Positions 1-7,088 of a stretch of DNA of 43,616 nt are shown here, piece by piece (position 1 is the stretch's first letter; every line of letters starts with the position of its first letter). The DNA comes from Rhodobacteraceae bacterium EhC02 (lineage in GTDB: Bacteria > Pseudomonadota > Alphaproteobacteria > Rhodobacterales > Rhodobacteraceae). The DNA lies in the NCBI GenBank assembly GCA_001650895.1, contig LXYH01000027.1, positions 1 through 43,616 of the forward strand, in the 5' to 3' direction. The translations under genes and the position numbers were made by a program. Below the pieces are notes generated by a model. That model saw only the letters and a program-made list of their open reading frames with translations. It was not told the origin of the DNA and did no database searches.

Positions 1-124
1 AGACCGCATGCGGAAAATGCCCGCGCTGACGCTCGATGTCGATGTCGATGAAGGTGCGGTAGCGGCCTTCCTTGTGCAGGTTGTTGATCGCCTGATCCAG
101 CTGGGCCGAATAGTCCACCGGCAT
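1..124 (-). CDS. hemA: 5-aminolevulinate synthase, N-terminal fragment (cut by window edge)
   Basis: Only the first 41 codons are present, read leftwards from the ATG at 122-124. The peptide starts MPVDYSAQLDQAINNL and continues with the motif EGRYRTFIDI and then RGHFPHAV. This matches the N-terminus of Rhodobacter-type 5-aminolevulinate synthase, which condenses glycine and succinyl-CoA to give the first tetrapyrrole precursor (Shemin pathway) using PLP. The catalytic PLP domain lies outside the window. A GAGGG stretch lies about ten bases upstream of the ATG on the minus strand. A GTG two codons later (116-118) would give the shorter start VDYS seen in relatives. Identity rests on this short but distinctive stretch. 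Confidence 0.85.
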   Translation of the reverse strand, partial: MPVDYSAQLDQAINNLHKEGRYRTFIDIDIERQRGHFPHAV

Positions 125-307
125 CCCCCGGCCCTCAGGCGCACAATTTATCTGGAACGGCACCTGTCGGCATTGTCCGCAATTCTTGCAGGGGCTCGGG
201 GTCACGCTTTGTGTGTCCAGCATGGGATCTTTCCGTTCCAAATGACTTTGATCGAAGGCTTCAGGCCTCAATCTGCGGGAAGGCGAAGATCGGGGGCAGA
301 ACGAAAA

Positions 308-326
308 GTAGGATCAATGATCCTAC
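308..326. promoter_or_regulatory. 19-bp perfect palindrome upstream of hemA
   Basis: GTAGGATCAATGATCCTAC consists of two 9-base arms around one central A. It lies about 185 bases upstream of the hemA start and about 115 bases beyond the ligase stop. Perfect symmetry with an odd centre suits a dimeric DNA-binding protein better than an RNA hairpin, because no loop is left. The binding protein is unknown. Confidence 0.4.
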
Positions 327-371
327 CAAGGTCTGAATTGCCGCCTGGAACCCTTGCGTCAGCGCGGTCAG

Positions 372-402
372 CCCTGCCGCCGCTGGCCGTATGGCGGCAG
401 GG
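372..402 (-). terminator. GC-rich stem-loop after the ligase operon
   Basis: CCCTGCCGCC at 372-381 pairs perfectly with GGCGGCAGGG at 393-402 across an 11-base loop. It lies about 40 bases beyond the acyl-CoA ligase stop codon. No T-tract follows, so it could act as an RNA 3'-end stabiliser or a weak terminator rather than a classical intrinsic one. Confidence 0.45.
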
Positions 403-406
403 GGGT

Positions 407-426
407 AGGGGGCAGATCAGCCCCCT
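407..426 (-). terminator. Second stem-loop just after the ligase stop codon
   Basis: AGGGGGC at 407-413 pairs with GCCCCCT at 420-426 around a 6-base loop, 16 bases beyond the ligase stop codon. With the neighbouring hairpin at 372-402 it forms a tandem end structure for the minus-strand operon. There is no U-run. Confidence 0.45.
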
Positions 427-442
427 GCCGAATGCGGACCTT

Positions 443-2077
443 TCAAGCCTGGGGTGTCACCAGGCGTTCGCGCAGGGCGAATTTCTGGATCTTGCCGGTC
501 GAGGTTCGCGGAATCGGCATGAAGATGAACCGTCCGGGCACCTTGTAGGGGGCCAGCTGTTCGCGGCACCATTGTTGCAGCAGATCGGCATCCAGATGCT
601 GACCCGGCGCGACTTCGATATAGGCGCAAGGTGTCTCGCCCCATTTTTCATGCGGCATGGCGACGACGGCCGCGACGGCCACGGCCGGATGCCGGTAAAG
701 GGCCTCTTCGACTTCGATGGACGAGATGTTCTCGCCACCCGAAATGATGATGTCCTTCGACCGATCCTTGAGCTGGATGTAACCGTCAGGATGCATCACA
801 CCCAGATCGCCGGAATGGAACCAGCCGCCGACAAAGGCCTCTTGCGTGGCCTTCGGATTGCGGAAATAGCCCTTCATCACGACATTGCCGCGAAACATCA
901 CCTCGCCCATGGTCAGGCCATCGCGCGGCACGGGCTGCATCGTGTCGGGATCGAGCACGGCCAGCCCCTCCAGCGGCAGGTAGCGTACGCCCTGGCGGGA
1001 TTTCAGTTTCGCCTGTGCCGGACCCGGCAGATCGGACCAGCCCGCGTGCCAGTCGTTGACGACGGCCGGGCCGTAGGTTTCGGTCAAACCGTAGAGATGC
1101 GTCACATCGAAACCCGCGGTTTTCATGTCGGCCAGCAATGTCTCGGGCGGTGGGGCGGCGGCGGTGAAGAACTGCACCGTGTGCGCGAGGGGCCGTTTTG
1201 CCGCCTCGGGGGCCCCGATCATCAGAGACATGACGATCGGCGCGCCGCAAAGATGCGTGACGCCGTGATCGGCAAGGGCGTTCCATATCTGATCCGCCCT
1301 CACCTGTCGCAGGCAGACATGGGTGCCGATGATCGCGGACAGCGTCCAGGGAAAGCACCAGCCGTTGCAGTGAAACATCGGCAGGGTCCACAGATAGACC
1401 GCGTGTTTGCGCATCGAGGTTGTCAGCGCGTTGCCCTGCGCCAGAAGATAGGCCCCCCGATGATGCGAGACCACGCCCTTGGGGTCCCCGGTCGTGCCGG
1501 AGGTGTAGTTGATCGAAATGGCATCCCATTCGTCCGTGGGCATGAGCCAGGCAAAATCGGGATCGCCGGTGGACAGAAACGCCTCGTACTCGGGCAAACC
1601 GTCATGCACTGGCGTCGCGTCGAACATGGGGTCGTCATAGCGGATCAGCAGCGGGCTTACCGTCGCCAGCGCCAGCGCCTCTTGCATCAGGGGCAGGAAT
1701 TCCCGATCGACGATCACGATCTTCGCCATGGCATGGTCAAGCTGAAAGGCGATGATGGCGGCATCCAGCCGGGTGTTGATCGCATGCAGGACCGCGCCGC
1801 ACATGGGCACGCCGTAATGGCATTCCAGCATGGCGGGTGTGTTTGCCAACAGGACCGATACCGTATCGCCGCGCCGGGTGCCCTGTCCCGCAAGCGCACA
1901 GGCCAGTTGCCGCGCGCGTGAATAGAAGTCGGCATAGCTGCGTCGCAGACTGCCGTGAATGATGGCCGTATGGTCTGGAAAGACGGTCGCCGCCCGTTCC
2001 AGAAACCCCAGCGGCGTCAGCGGCTGGTGGTTCGCGGGATTTCGGTCCAGGTCGGTGTTGTAGGGGTTGGCATCCAT
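443..2077 (-). CDS. AMP-forming acyl-CoA ligase (DmdB-like / fatty-acyl ligase family)
   Basis: 544 residues, the usual size for the ANL superfamily, which activates a carboxylic acid with ATP and transfers it to CoA. The adenylate-binding P-loop reads YTSGTTGDPKGV near residue 192. The motif HLYGLTETYG lies near 330, SGDLG with DRSKDIIISGGENIS near 423-452, and the C-terminal catalytic lysine is in RTSTGKIQK (Lys529). The start MDANPYNTDLDRNPAN resembles the family that includes methylmercaptopropionyl-CoA ligase DmdB, but also many medium-chain ligases, so the substrate is unproven. It is the last gene of a minus-strand operon and starts 4 bases after the hydratase-like gene ends. An ATG at 2089 would add four residues and overlap that gene. 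The DmdA-like neighbour makes a sulfur- or methylated-acid substrate possible. Confidence 0.88.
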   Translation of the reverse strand: MDANPYNTDLDRNPANHQPLTPLGFLERAATVFPDHTAIIHGSLRRSYADFYSRARQLACALAGQGTRRGDTVSVLLANTPAMLECHYGVPMCGAVLHAINTRLDAAIIAFQLDHAMAKIVIVDREFLPLMQEALALATVSPLLIRYDDPMFDATPVHDGLPEYEAFLSTGDPDFAWLMPTDEWDAISINYTSGTTGDPKGVVSHHRGAYLLAQGNALTTSMRKHAVYLWTLPMFHCNGWCFPWTLSAIIGTHVCLRQVRADQIWNALADHGVTHLCGAPIVMSLMIGAPEAAKRPLAHTVQFFTAAAPPPETLLADMKTAGFDVTHLYGLTETYGPAVVNDWHAGWSDLPGPAQAKLKSRQGVRYLPLEGLAVLDPDTMQPVPRDGLTMGEVMFRGNVVMKGYFRNPKATQEAFVGGWFHSGDLGVMHPDGYIQLKDRSKDIIISGGENISSIEVEEALYRHPAVAVAAVVAMPHEKWGETPCAYIEVAPGQHLDADLLQQWCREQLAPYKVPGRFIFMPIPRTSTGKIQKFALRERLVTPQA

Positions 2078-2081
2078 CGGA

Positions 2082-2882
2082 TCAGGCATCCTGCCATTGG
2101 GCTGCGCGTTTTTCGATGAAGGCGCCGATACCTTCTTCGGCGTCCCGCGCAAGCATGTTGTCGACCATCACGCTGGAGGCATAGGCATAGGCCTGCGCCA
2201 AAGGCATGTCCCGCTGCGCGTAATAGGCGCGCTTGCCTGTCGCCAGGGTCATGCTGGATTTGCCGGCGATCTTGCGCGCCATCTGCATCGTCGCATCCCG
2301 CAGGTCCTCGGGTGGCACGGCGCGGTTGACCAGCCCGATCTCGGCAGCGCGGACGGCCGATGTCATGTCCCCGGTCAGCAGCATTTCCATGGCGTGCTTG
2401 TCCGCCACATTGCGCGACAGGGCCACCATCGGGGTCGAGCAGAACAGCCCGATATGCACGCCTGGTGTGCTGAATTGCGCGGTGTCGGCGGCAATCGCCA
2501 GATCGCAGCTGGCGACCAGCTGACAGCCTGCCGCCGTCGCGATGCCGGCAACCTCTGCGATCACGGGCTTGGGGCAATGGACGATCGCCTGCATGACGCC
2601 GGAACACATGGCCATGATCCTCGCAAAATAGGCTTTGCCACCTGCAGGCCCGGCACGGCCCGCCGTCATTTCCTTGAGGTCATGGCCCGCGCAGAAGGCA
2701 GGCCCGGTCGCCGCCAGGATGATCACGCGCACGCCGGGGTCCTGACCTGCGGCGATGAAGGCCGCACCCAGTTCGCCCAGCATCGCCTCGGACAGGGCAT
2801 TGCGCCTTGCCGTGTCGTTAAGGGTCAGGCGCAGGATGCCCGCGTCGTCCTGTTCGCGCAGCAAGATGGTTTGTTCGGTCAT
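2082..2882 (-). CDS. Enoyl-CoA hydratase/isomerase family protein (ECHDC3-like), catalytic Glu residues absent
   Basis: 266 residues with the crotonase fold. The oxyanion-hole segments FCAGHDLKEM (about residues 63-72) and GIATAAGCQLVASCD (113-127) are clear. The two catalytic glutamates of true hydratases (Glu144 and Glu164 of rat crotonase) correspond to Gln121 in AAGCQL and Gly141 in FSTPGVHIGLF. The segments AAGCQLVASCDLA and STPGVHIGLFCSTP are typical of the ECHDC3 branch, whose reaction is not well defined. Ordinary enoyl-CoA hydration, or methylthioacryloyl-CoA hydration as by DmdD, is therefore unlikely. It sits 23 bases after the OsmC gene and just before the acyl-CoA ligase, so a CoA thioester substrate or a thioesterase-like or accessory role is the reasonable guess. 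Confidence 0.85.
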   Translation of the reverse strand: MTEQTILLREQDDAGILRLTLNDTARRNALSEAMLGELGAAFIAAGQDPGVRVIILAATGPAFCAGHDLKEMTAGRAGPAGGKAYFARIMAMCSGVMQAIVHCPKPVIAEVAGIATAAGCQLVASCDLAIAADTAQFSTPGVHIGLFCSTPMVALSRNVADKHAMEMLLTGDMTSAVRAAEIGLVNRAVPPEDLRDATMQMARKIAGKSSMTLATGKRAYYAQRDMPLAQAYAYASSVMVDNMLARDAEEGIGAFIEKRAAQWQDA

Positions 2883-2905
2883 GAAGGCGGCTCCTGTGGC
2901 GCGGT

Positions 2906-3355
2906 TCAGAGGATGTTGATCTCGACGCTGTCGGCCAGCGTGTTGGCGATGAAACAGTACCGGTGGGCACGGTCCTGCATCTGCGCCAGCGCCGCGTCGT
3001 CAACCGCGAAACCGGTGTCGAAGCGGACAACCGGGTGCAGGTCGATGCGGGTGACGGACATCTGTCCCCTGGCGTTCTTGCCCAGATGGGCCTCGGCGTG
3101 ATCGTGATAGCTGGCCACCGGCCAGCCCGCTTTCGCGGCAAGCGCCAGAAATGTCATCATGTGGCAGCTGGACAGGGCCGATGCGAGGGCCTGTTCGGGG
3201 TTGGTGTTCTCGGCCGCGCCGCCCCAGTCCGGGGCGGCGTCGACCTGCAGGTCGTAGCGATCGTTGAACTGGACCGTATGCGCGTTCGCATACTGGCCGG
3301 GTTCCAGCGCAGCTTCGCTGCGGTGCCAGTGCAACGAGATCGAAAGGGCGGACAT
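2906..3355 (-). CDS. OsmC/Ohr family redox protein
   Basis: 149 residues from the ATG at 3353-3355. This family makes small domain-swapped dimers with two reactive cysteines that reduce organic or fatty-acid hydroperoxides. The first cysteine is Cys64 in ALSSCHMMTFL, on the central helix. The second is Cys134 in HRYCFIANTL. The spacing fits the OsmC family, and the LSSCHM context resembles the general OsmC-like branch more than Ohr. It lies between the DmdA-like methyltransferase (28 bases upstream) and the hydratase-like gene, so it is co-transcribed. A role against thiol or peroxide by-products of the pathway is inference from context. Confidence 0.85.
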   Translation of the reverse strand: MSALSISLHWHRSEAALEPGQYANAHTVQFNDRYDLQVDAAPDWGGAAENTNPEQALASALSSCHMMTFLALAAKAGWPVASYHDHAEAHLGKNARGQMSVTRIDLHPVVRFDTGFAVDDAALAQMQDRAHRYCFIANTLADSVEINIL

Positions 3356-3383
3356 CACGCGGTTCCTCAAATCAAAGATGCAA

Positions 3384-4523
3384 TCATGCCGCAGCAAGCT
3401 TCTTCTTGGGGTCGAAGAAGGGACGCTCGACGATAGTGGCGGCTGTGGGGCCGGACGGGGTGATCACCTCGATCTCCAAGCCGATATGGGCGTGATCCGC
3501 GGCAACCATGGCCAGTGCGATGTTCTTGTCCAGCCGCGGCGAATAGACCGCTGACGTGACCTTGCCGATAGCGATGCCGTCCTTGTGGATGGGCCAGAAG
3601 GTGGTGTTGGGGCCCTGCATCGGTGCGCAATCGATGATCAGGCCGACCTGCTTGCGGGTGACACCCTCCTGCTGGATGCGCTGCAGCGCGGCCTTGCCGA
3701 TGAAATCGGCCTCCATGTCGAGGTTCACCAGGCGGTCCAGACCCAGCTCATAGGGGTTCGTGTTGATATCCGCATCGGCGTGATAGGACAGCATGCCGCC
3801 TTCGATCCGGCGGATCGACGAGGTGTGGCCGGGTTTCAGCCCGAACGCCATCCCGGTTGCCATGATGCGTTCCCACAGCGCGTCGCCATGGGCGCTGTCG
3901 CGCAGATAGATCTCGTAGCCCAGTTCGCTGGACCAGCCCGTGCGCGAGACGATCAGCGGAATCCCATCCAGATCGACCTCGCGCAGCCAGTAGTATTTCA
4001 GGTCCATGATGCTGTCGCCAAAGAGGGCCTGCATGATTTCGCCCGATTTGGGGCCCTGCAACTGAAGGGGCGACACATCGGGCTCGCCAATGGTGACATC
4101 AAGGCCGGAATGCACCGCCACGCCCTGCGCCCACAGCAGGATGTCGCTATCGGCAAGCGAGATCCAGAAATGGTTTTCCGCCAGGCGCAGCAGGATCGGA
4201 TCGTTCAGGATCCCGCCCTCGGCATTGGTGATCAGCACGTATTTGCACTGCCCCACCGCCATGTTCGACAGGTCGCGCGGCGTCAGCATCTGGACGAACC
4301 TTGCGGCATCCGGGCCGGTGATCTCGACCTGGCGCTCGACAGCCACGTCGCACAGGATGGCGTCATTTACAAGGTTCCAGAAATTCTGTTCCGGGTCGCC
4401 GAAATCGCGCGGGATATACATGTGGTTATAGACGGAAAACCCTTTTGCCCCCCAACGGACCGTGGCCTCGAAATAGGGGGATTTACGGATCTGCGTGCCA
4501 AAACCGAAGCCGTCTGATGTCAT
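3384..4523 (-). CDS. DmdA-like, GcvT-family tetrahydrofolate-dependent methyltransferase
   Basis: 379 residues, close to the 360-370 of DMSP demethylase DmdA. The GcvT aminomethyltransferase fold runs from about residue 35 to the end. Shared with DmdA are YNHMYIPRDF near the start, CDVAVERQVEITGPDA, GGILNDPILL, ADSDILLWA and EPDVSPLQLQGPKSGE. In place of the segment recalled for characterised DmdA proteins (RSGWSKQGGFE), this protein has RTGWSSELGYEIYL, as in other GcvT-like demethylases. The substrate may therefore be DMSP or another methylated sulfur, nitrogen or oxygen compound, with transfer of the methyl group to tetrahydrofolate. It is the second gene of the group headed by an Lrp regulator and precedes OsmC, hydratase-like and ligase genes. 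No DmdC-type acyl-CoA dehydrogenase is present here. Confidence 0.8.
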   Translation of the reverse strand: MTSDGFGFGTQIRKSPYFEATVRWGAKGFSVYNHMYIPRDFGDPEQNFWNLVNDAILCDVAVERQVEITGPDAARFVQMLTPRDLSNMAVGQCKYVLITNAEGGILNDPILLRLAENHFWISLADSDILLWAQGVAVHSGLDVTIGEPDVSPLQLQGPKSGEIMQALFGDSIMDLKYYWLREVDLDGIPLIVSRTGWSSELGYEIYLRDSAHGDALWERIMATGMAFGLKPGHTSSIRRIEGGMLSYHADADINTNPYELGLDRLVNLDMEADFIGKAALQRIQQEGVTRKQVGLIIDCAPMQGPNTTFWPIHKDGIAIGKVTSAVYSPRLDKNIALAMVAADHAHIGLEIEVITPSGPTAATIVERPFFDPKKKLAAA

Positions 4524-4633
4524 CTTTTTCGCCCTTTTTGCGTCGCCGGCGACAGGGCCGGGGACAGACTGAAACTGGCGAAAACCTACGGGCGAACCCG
4601 GCGCGAATGTGGACCAAAGAAATCCAGACTTCA

Positions 4634-4677
4634 GACCGAACGGGCCGTTTTTTGGGCAGAATGCAAACCGTTCGGTC
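4634..4677. promoter_or_regulatory. 10-bp inverted repeat between the Lrp gene and the DmdA-like gene
   Basis: GACCGAACGG at 4634-4643 and CCGTTCGGTC at 4668-4677 are perfect inverted repeats separated by 24 bases, which include an AT-rich run of six T. The repeat lies 9 bases beyond the Lrp stop and 111 bases upstream of the DmdA-like start. It may be an operator for the downstream operon or a transcript end of the Lrp gene. No T-tract follows on the minus strand, which argues against a simple terminator. Confidence 0.45.
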
Positions 4678-4685
4678 GCGCGGCC

Positions 4686-5177
4686 TTATCGGCCGGCATG
4701 CGCGGCCAGTTTGGCAAGGTTGGGCCGGCTTGCCTTGACGCTGCGAGTCGCGATGTAGGTCATGTAGCGGTCGACCCCGATCTCGGCATCCTGCATCGCC
4801 TGCATCAGCGTCTGGAACAGGGCCAGACTGGGGCAGATGACCTTGAGCACGTAATCCATGCCGCCACCTGTCGCGATGCATTCGGTGAATTCGTCATGGG
4901 CTTTGACGAAGGCCTCGAACCGGTCGAAATCGGCGGTTCTGTGATGGGTCAACGAGACGGTCACGATGACCTGCACGAAGTCGCCGATCTGCCCCAATGC
5001 GATATCGCTGTGATATCCCTTGATGAAGCCAGCCGCCTTGAGCCGGTCAAGCCGCGCCCAGCACGGTGTGGGCGAGATATTGACGATCTCGGCAAGCCTT
5101 GTCTTGCTCAGCGGCCCATGCTGCTGCATCGCACTGAGGATGCGAATATCCGTCGCATCAAGGCCAAACCTTTTCAT
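4686..5177 (-). CDS. Lrp/AsnC family transcriptional regulator
   Basis: 163 residues from the ATG at 5175-5177. The N-terminal helix-turn-helix includes LDATDIRILSAMQQHGPLSKTRLAEIVNIS followed by CWARLDRLKAAGFI. The C-terminal half is the RAM ligand-binding domain (TGGGMDYVLKVICPSLALFQTLMQ and the final helix). Such proteins form octamers that wrap DNA and respond to amino acids or related small molecules. It is the first gene of the minus-strand group and is divergent from the TRAP operon, so it could control either. In-frame starts further upstream exist (for example 5237) but would add a tail atypical of the family. Confidence 0.9.
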   Translation of the reverse strand: MKRFGLDATDIRILSAMQQHGPLSKTRLAEIVNISPTPCWARLDRLKAAGFIKGYHSDIALGQIGDFVQVIVTVSLTHHRTADFDRFEAFVKAHDEFTECIATGGGMDYVLKVICPSLALFQTLMQAMQDAEIGVDRYMTYIATRSVKASRPNLAKLAAHAGR

Positions 5178-5487
5178 TCGTTCGCGTCTCTTGCTTCCTG
5201 TTGGCGGCAGATTGACCTTCACAGGGCTGTCGGCCATTTTCTTGAATGACCCTATCACCCGGATCGGTCGGGGGCGTCGGAATTTGCGACCCATTCCCTG
5301 CCAACCGCGTCCATTTGGTGTGGTTCAGCCCCAATCACGAAGTGACAGAGCGACAGCCGCCGTGATGCCATTTGGTTATTGAAGGATCAGGCCTTTCCAT
5401 TAGTCGCGACGCCGAGCATACACTAACCCTTCTCTCGAGAGACCCCGGGCCACGGGCGCGGAGGCTCTGTCTGGAGGAGGAAAACCC
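5178..5487. promoter_or_regulatory. Divergent promoter region between Lrp and TRAP operon
   Basis: 310 bases without a gene. It holds a 12-bp perfect palindrome TCTCTCGAGAGA at 5431-5442, 45 bases before dctP, and a short dyad TCACGAAGTGA at 5335-5345. A strong ribosome-binding site, GGAGGAGGA, stands just ahead of the dctP ATG. No convincing -35/-10 pair was found. Either dyad could be an operator for the Lrp protein or for the LysR regulator at the end of the operon. Confidence 0.5.
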
Positions 5488-6471
5488 ATGTTTCATGTCA
5501 CGAAAGGCCTGTCTGCAGGCCTGATCTTCGCCGTCGCCTCGATCGGTGCGGCTCCCGTCATGGCCGATACCTATATCGTGGCCGTCGGCGCCGCATCCAA
5601 CAGCCTGCAAGGTCAGAGCGCTGCACGCTTTGCCGAGGAGTTGCAGGCCAAGCTGGGTGACGCCCACAAGATCGAATTCTACGCCGATGCGCAGCTTGGC
5701 GACGAGAAGGAGCTGATGCAGAAGCTGCGCCTCGGCACCGTGCACTTCACCCTGATCTCTTCGATCATGACCAACGTGTCCCCCGAGTTCGGCCTGTTCG
5801 AGATGCCGTTCCTGGTCAAGGACCGCGCGCATCTGAAAGCGATCGACGCCCAGATCGTGCGGCAGGAACTTGCGCCCAAGGCCGAAGAACAGGGCCTTCA
5901 CGTCGTCTCGACCTGGGAAAACGGCTTCCGCCACATCACAAACAACACGCGCCCGATCAACACGCCTGCCGATCTGGCCGGTTTGAAGATCCGCACCCCC
6001 TCGTCCGAATGGCGGGTCGCGATGTTCAAGGAATGGGGCGCAAACCCGACCGCCATGTCCTTCTCCGAGGTGTTTGTCGCCTTGCAGACCGGCACGATGG
6101 ACGGCCAGGAAAACCCGCTGACCAATATCGTCGGCGCGAATTTCCAGGAAGTGCAGAAATACCTCAGCGTGACCGGCCATGTCTATTCGCCGACCTACCT
6201 GACGACAGGCCTCAAGGTCTGGGAAGGGCTGCCTGATGATGTGCGTGCCGCCGTCGATGCGGTGGCCGCCGATGTGCAGGACTGGTCCTTGGAGAAGGGC
6301 GAAACAGCCGACAATGAACTGGTCGCCAAGGTGCAGGCTGCGGGTGTTGCCGTGAACGAGGCCGACAAGGCCGCCTTCATCGCGGCCTCCGCCCCGGTCT
6401 ACGAGGCTTTTGCCGCGCAGGTTCCCGGCGGGGCCGATCTGGTCAGCCGCGCGCAAGCCTTGGCCGACTGA
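5488..6471 (+). CDS. dctP: TRAP transporter solute-binding protein, DctP family
   Basis: 327 residues. The signal peptide covers about residues 1-26 and ends in APVMA before DTYIVAVG, so the protein is periplasmic. Family features are DAQLGDEKELMQKLRLGTVHFTLIS, the helix FGLFEMPFLVKDRAHLKAI and GLKIRTPSSEWRVAMFKEWGANPTAMSFSEVFVALQTGTMDGQENPL. The last contains the Arg in KIRTP that usually grips the carboxylate of the ligand. It captures an organic acid and delivers it to DctQM. The operon suggests an aldonate or similar hydroxy acid. It is the first gene of a seven-gene operon and has a strong GGAGGAGGA site. Confidence 0.95.
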   Translation: MFHVTKGLSAGLIFAVASIGAAPVMADTYIVAVGAASNSLQGQSAARFAEELQAKLGDAHKIEFYADAQLGDEKELMQKLRLGTVHFTLISSIMTNVSPEFGLFEMPFLVKDRAHLKAIDAQIVRQELAPKAEEQGLHVVSTWENGFRHITNNTRPINTPADLAGLKIRTPSSEWRVAMFKEWGANPTAMSFSEVFVALQTGTMDGQENPLTNIVGANFQEVQKYLSVTGHVYSPTYLTTGLKVWEGLPDDVRAAVDAVAADVQDWSLEKGETADNELVAKVQAAGVAVNEADKAAFIAASAPVYEAFAAQVPGGADLVSRAQALAD

Positions 6472-6486
6472 TCCGATCATCAAGTG

Positions 6487-6510
6487 CCGGCCGGACATTG
6501 GTCCGGTCGG
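6487..6510 (+). repeat. Stem-loop between dctP and dctQ
   Basis: CCGGCCGGAC at 6487-6496 and GTCCGGTCGG at 6501-6510 form a 10-bp stem (one G-U pair) with a 4-base ATTG loop, between the dctP stop and the dctQ start. Such hairpins after the binding-protein gene commonly protect its mRNA or reduce read-through, so that the binding protein is made in excess of the membrane subunits. Confidence 0.6.
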
Positions 6511-6530
6511 CCCATCCCTGGTGTTGCAAC

Positions 6531-7088
6531 ATGCTTTCACTCATCGAAAAGGCGCTTCTGCGCGTGGTCGAGACCATCGGTCTGGCCTTGCTTCTGGCGC
6601 TGACTTTCGCGGTCATCTACGCGACCACCATGCGCTATTTCGGGGCCTCGCCCAGCTGGTATGACGAACTGGCCAGCGTTCTGCTCGCCTGGCTGACCTA
6701 TTTCGGCGCGACCTATGCCGTCTTCATGCGGGCGCACATGGGGTTTGGCGGCCTCGTCACCGCGTTGCCACGCCGGTTTGCCGTCGCCCTGACGCTGCTG
6801 TCGGAAGGTCTTGTGCTGACCTTCTTCGTGCTGATCGCATGGTTTGGGTATCACGTGCTGGCGGTTGCGGCCTATGACTCGTTGCTCAGCCTGCCATGGC
6901 TGACCCTCGACATCGTGCAGGCGGTGATCCCGCTGACGGCTGTCCTCATGATCATCGGCACCCTGCTGACCTTGCCGCGCGCCCTGCGTGACGCAGCCGC
7001 CGGGATCGACGCCGAACATGCCGAGATCGCCCATGCCATCGCCGAAGCCGAGGCCGAGATCCGGCAAGACAAGGACAAGTCGAAATGA
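6531..7088 (+). CDS. dctQ: TRAP transporter small permease, DctQ family
   Basis: 185 residues from the ATG at 6531 (MLSLIEKALLRVVETIG). Four hydrophobic segments are visible, at roughly residues 14-36, 48-66, 84-106 and 125-147. The family segment SWYDELASVLLAWLTYFGATYAVFMRAHMGF contains the typical acidic DEL motif. It is the small membrane subunit that pairs with DctM and docks the binding protein. The C-terminal tail is charged (EIAHAIAEAEAEIRQDKDKSK). The stop overlaps the dctM start by four bases, indicating translational coupling. Confidence 0.93.
   Translation: MLSLIEKALLRVVETIGLALLLALTFAVIYATTMRYFGASPSWYDELASVLLAWLTYFGATYAVFMRAHMGFGGLVTALPRRFAVALTLLSEGLVLTFFVLIAWFGYHVLAVAAYDSLLSLPWLTLDIVQAVIPLTAVLMIIGTLLTLPRALRDAAAGIDAEHAEIAHAIAEAEAEIRQDKDKSK

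Larger units (their letters stand above)
125..442. other. 318-bp intergenic region between the ligase operon and hemA
   Basis: No convincing gene is present. The right part (about 370-430) holds two GC-rich stem-loops that follow the stop of the acyl-CoA ligase gene. The middle holds a 19-bp palindrome (308-326). The left part must contain the hemA promoter and ribosome-binding site. I searched for an FNR-type TTGAT-N4-ATCAA site, known upstream of hemA in Rhodobacter, and found only a half-site (TTGAT near 247-251). Confidence 0.6.

Noticed and set aside
247-262. FNR-type site upstream of hemA
   Set aside because: Only one TTGAT half-site is present; the second half ATCAA is missing at the correct spacing.
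8-1921. 637-codon open frame on the plus strand over the ligase gene
   Set aside because: It lies antisense to a clear acyl-CoA ligase, its protein has no recognisable motif and is rich in His, Arg and Gln, the usual pattern of antisense frames in GC-rich DNA.
2067-3101. 344-codon plus-strand frame
   Set aside because: It is antisense to the hydratase-like and OsmC genes, which show strong family motifs.
5335-6540. 401-codon minus-strand frame over dctP
   Set aside because: It is antisense to a complete TRAP binding protein with signal peptide and ribosome-binding site.
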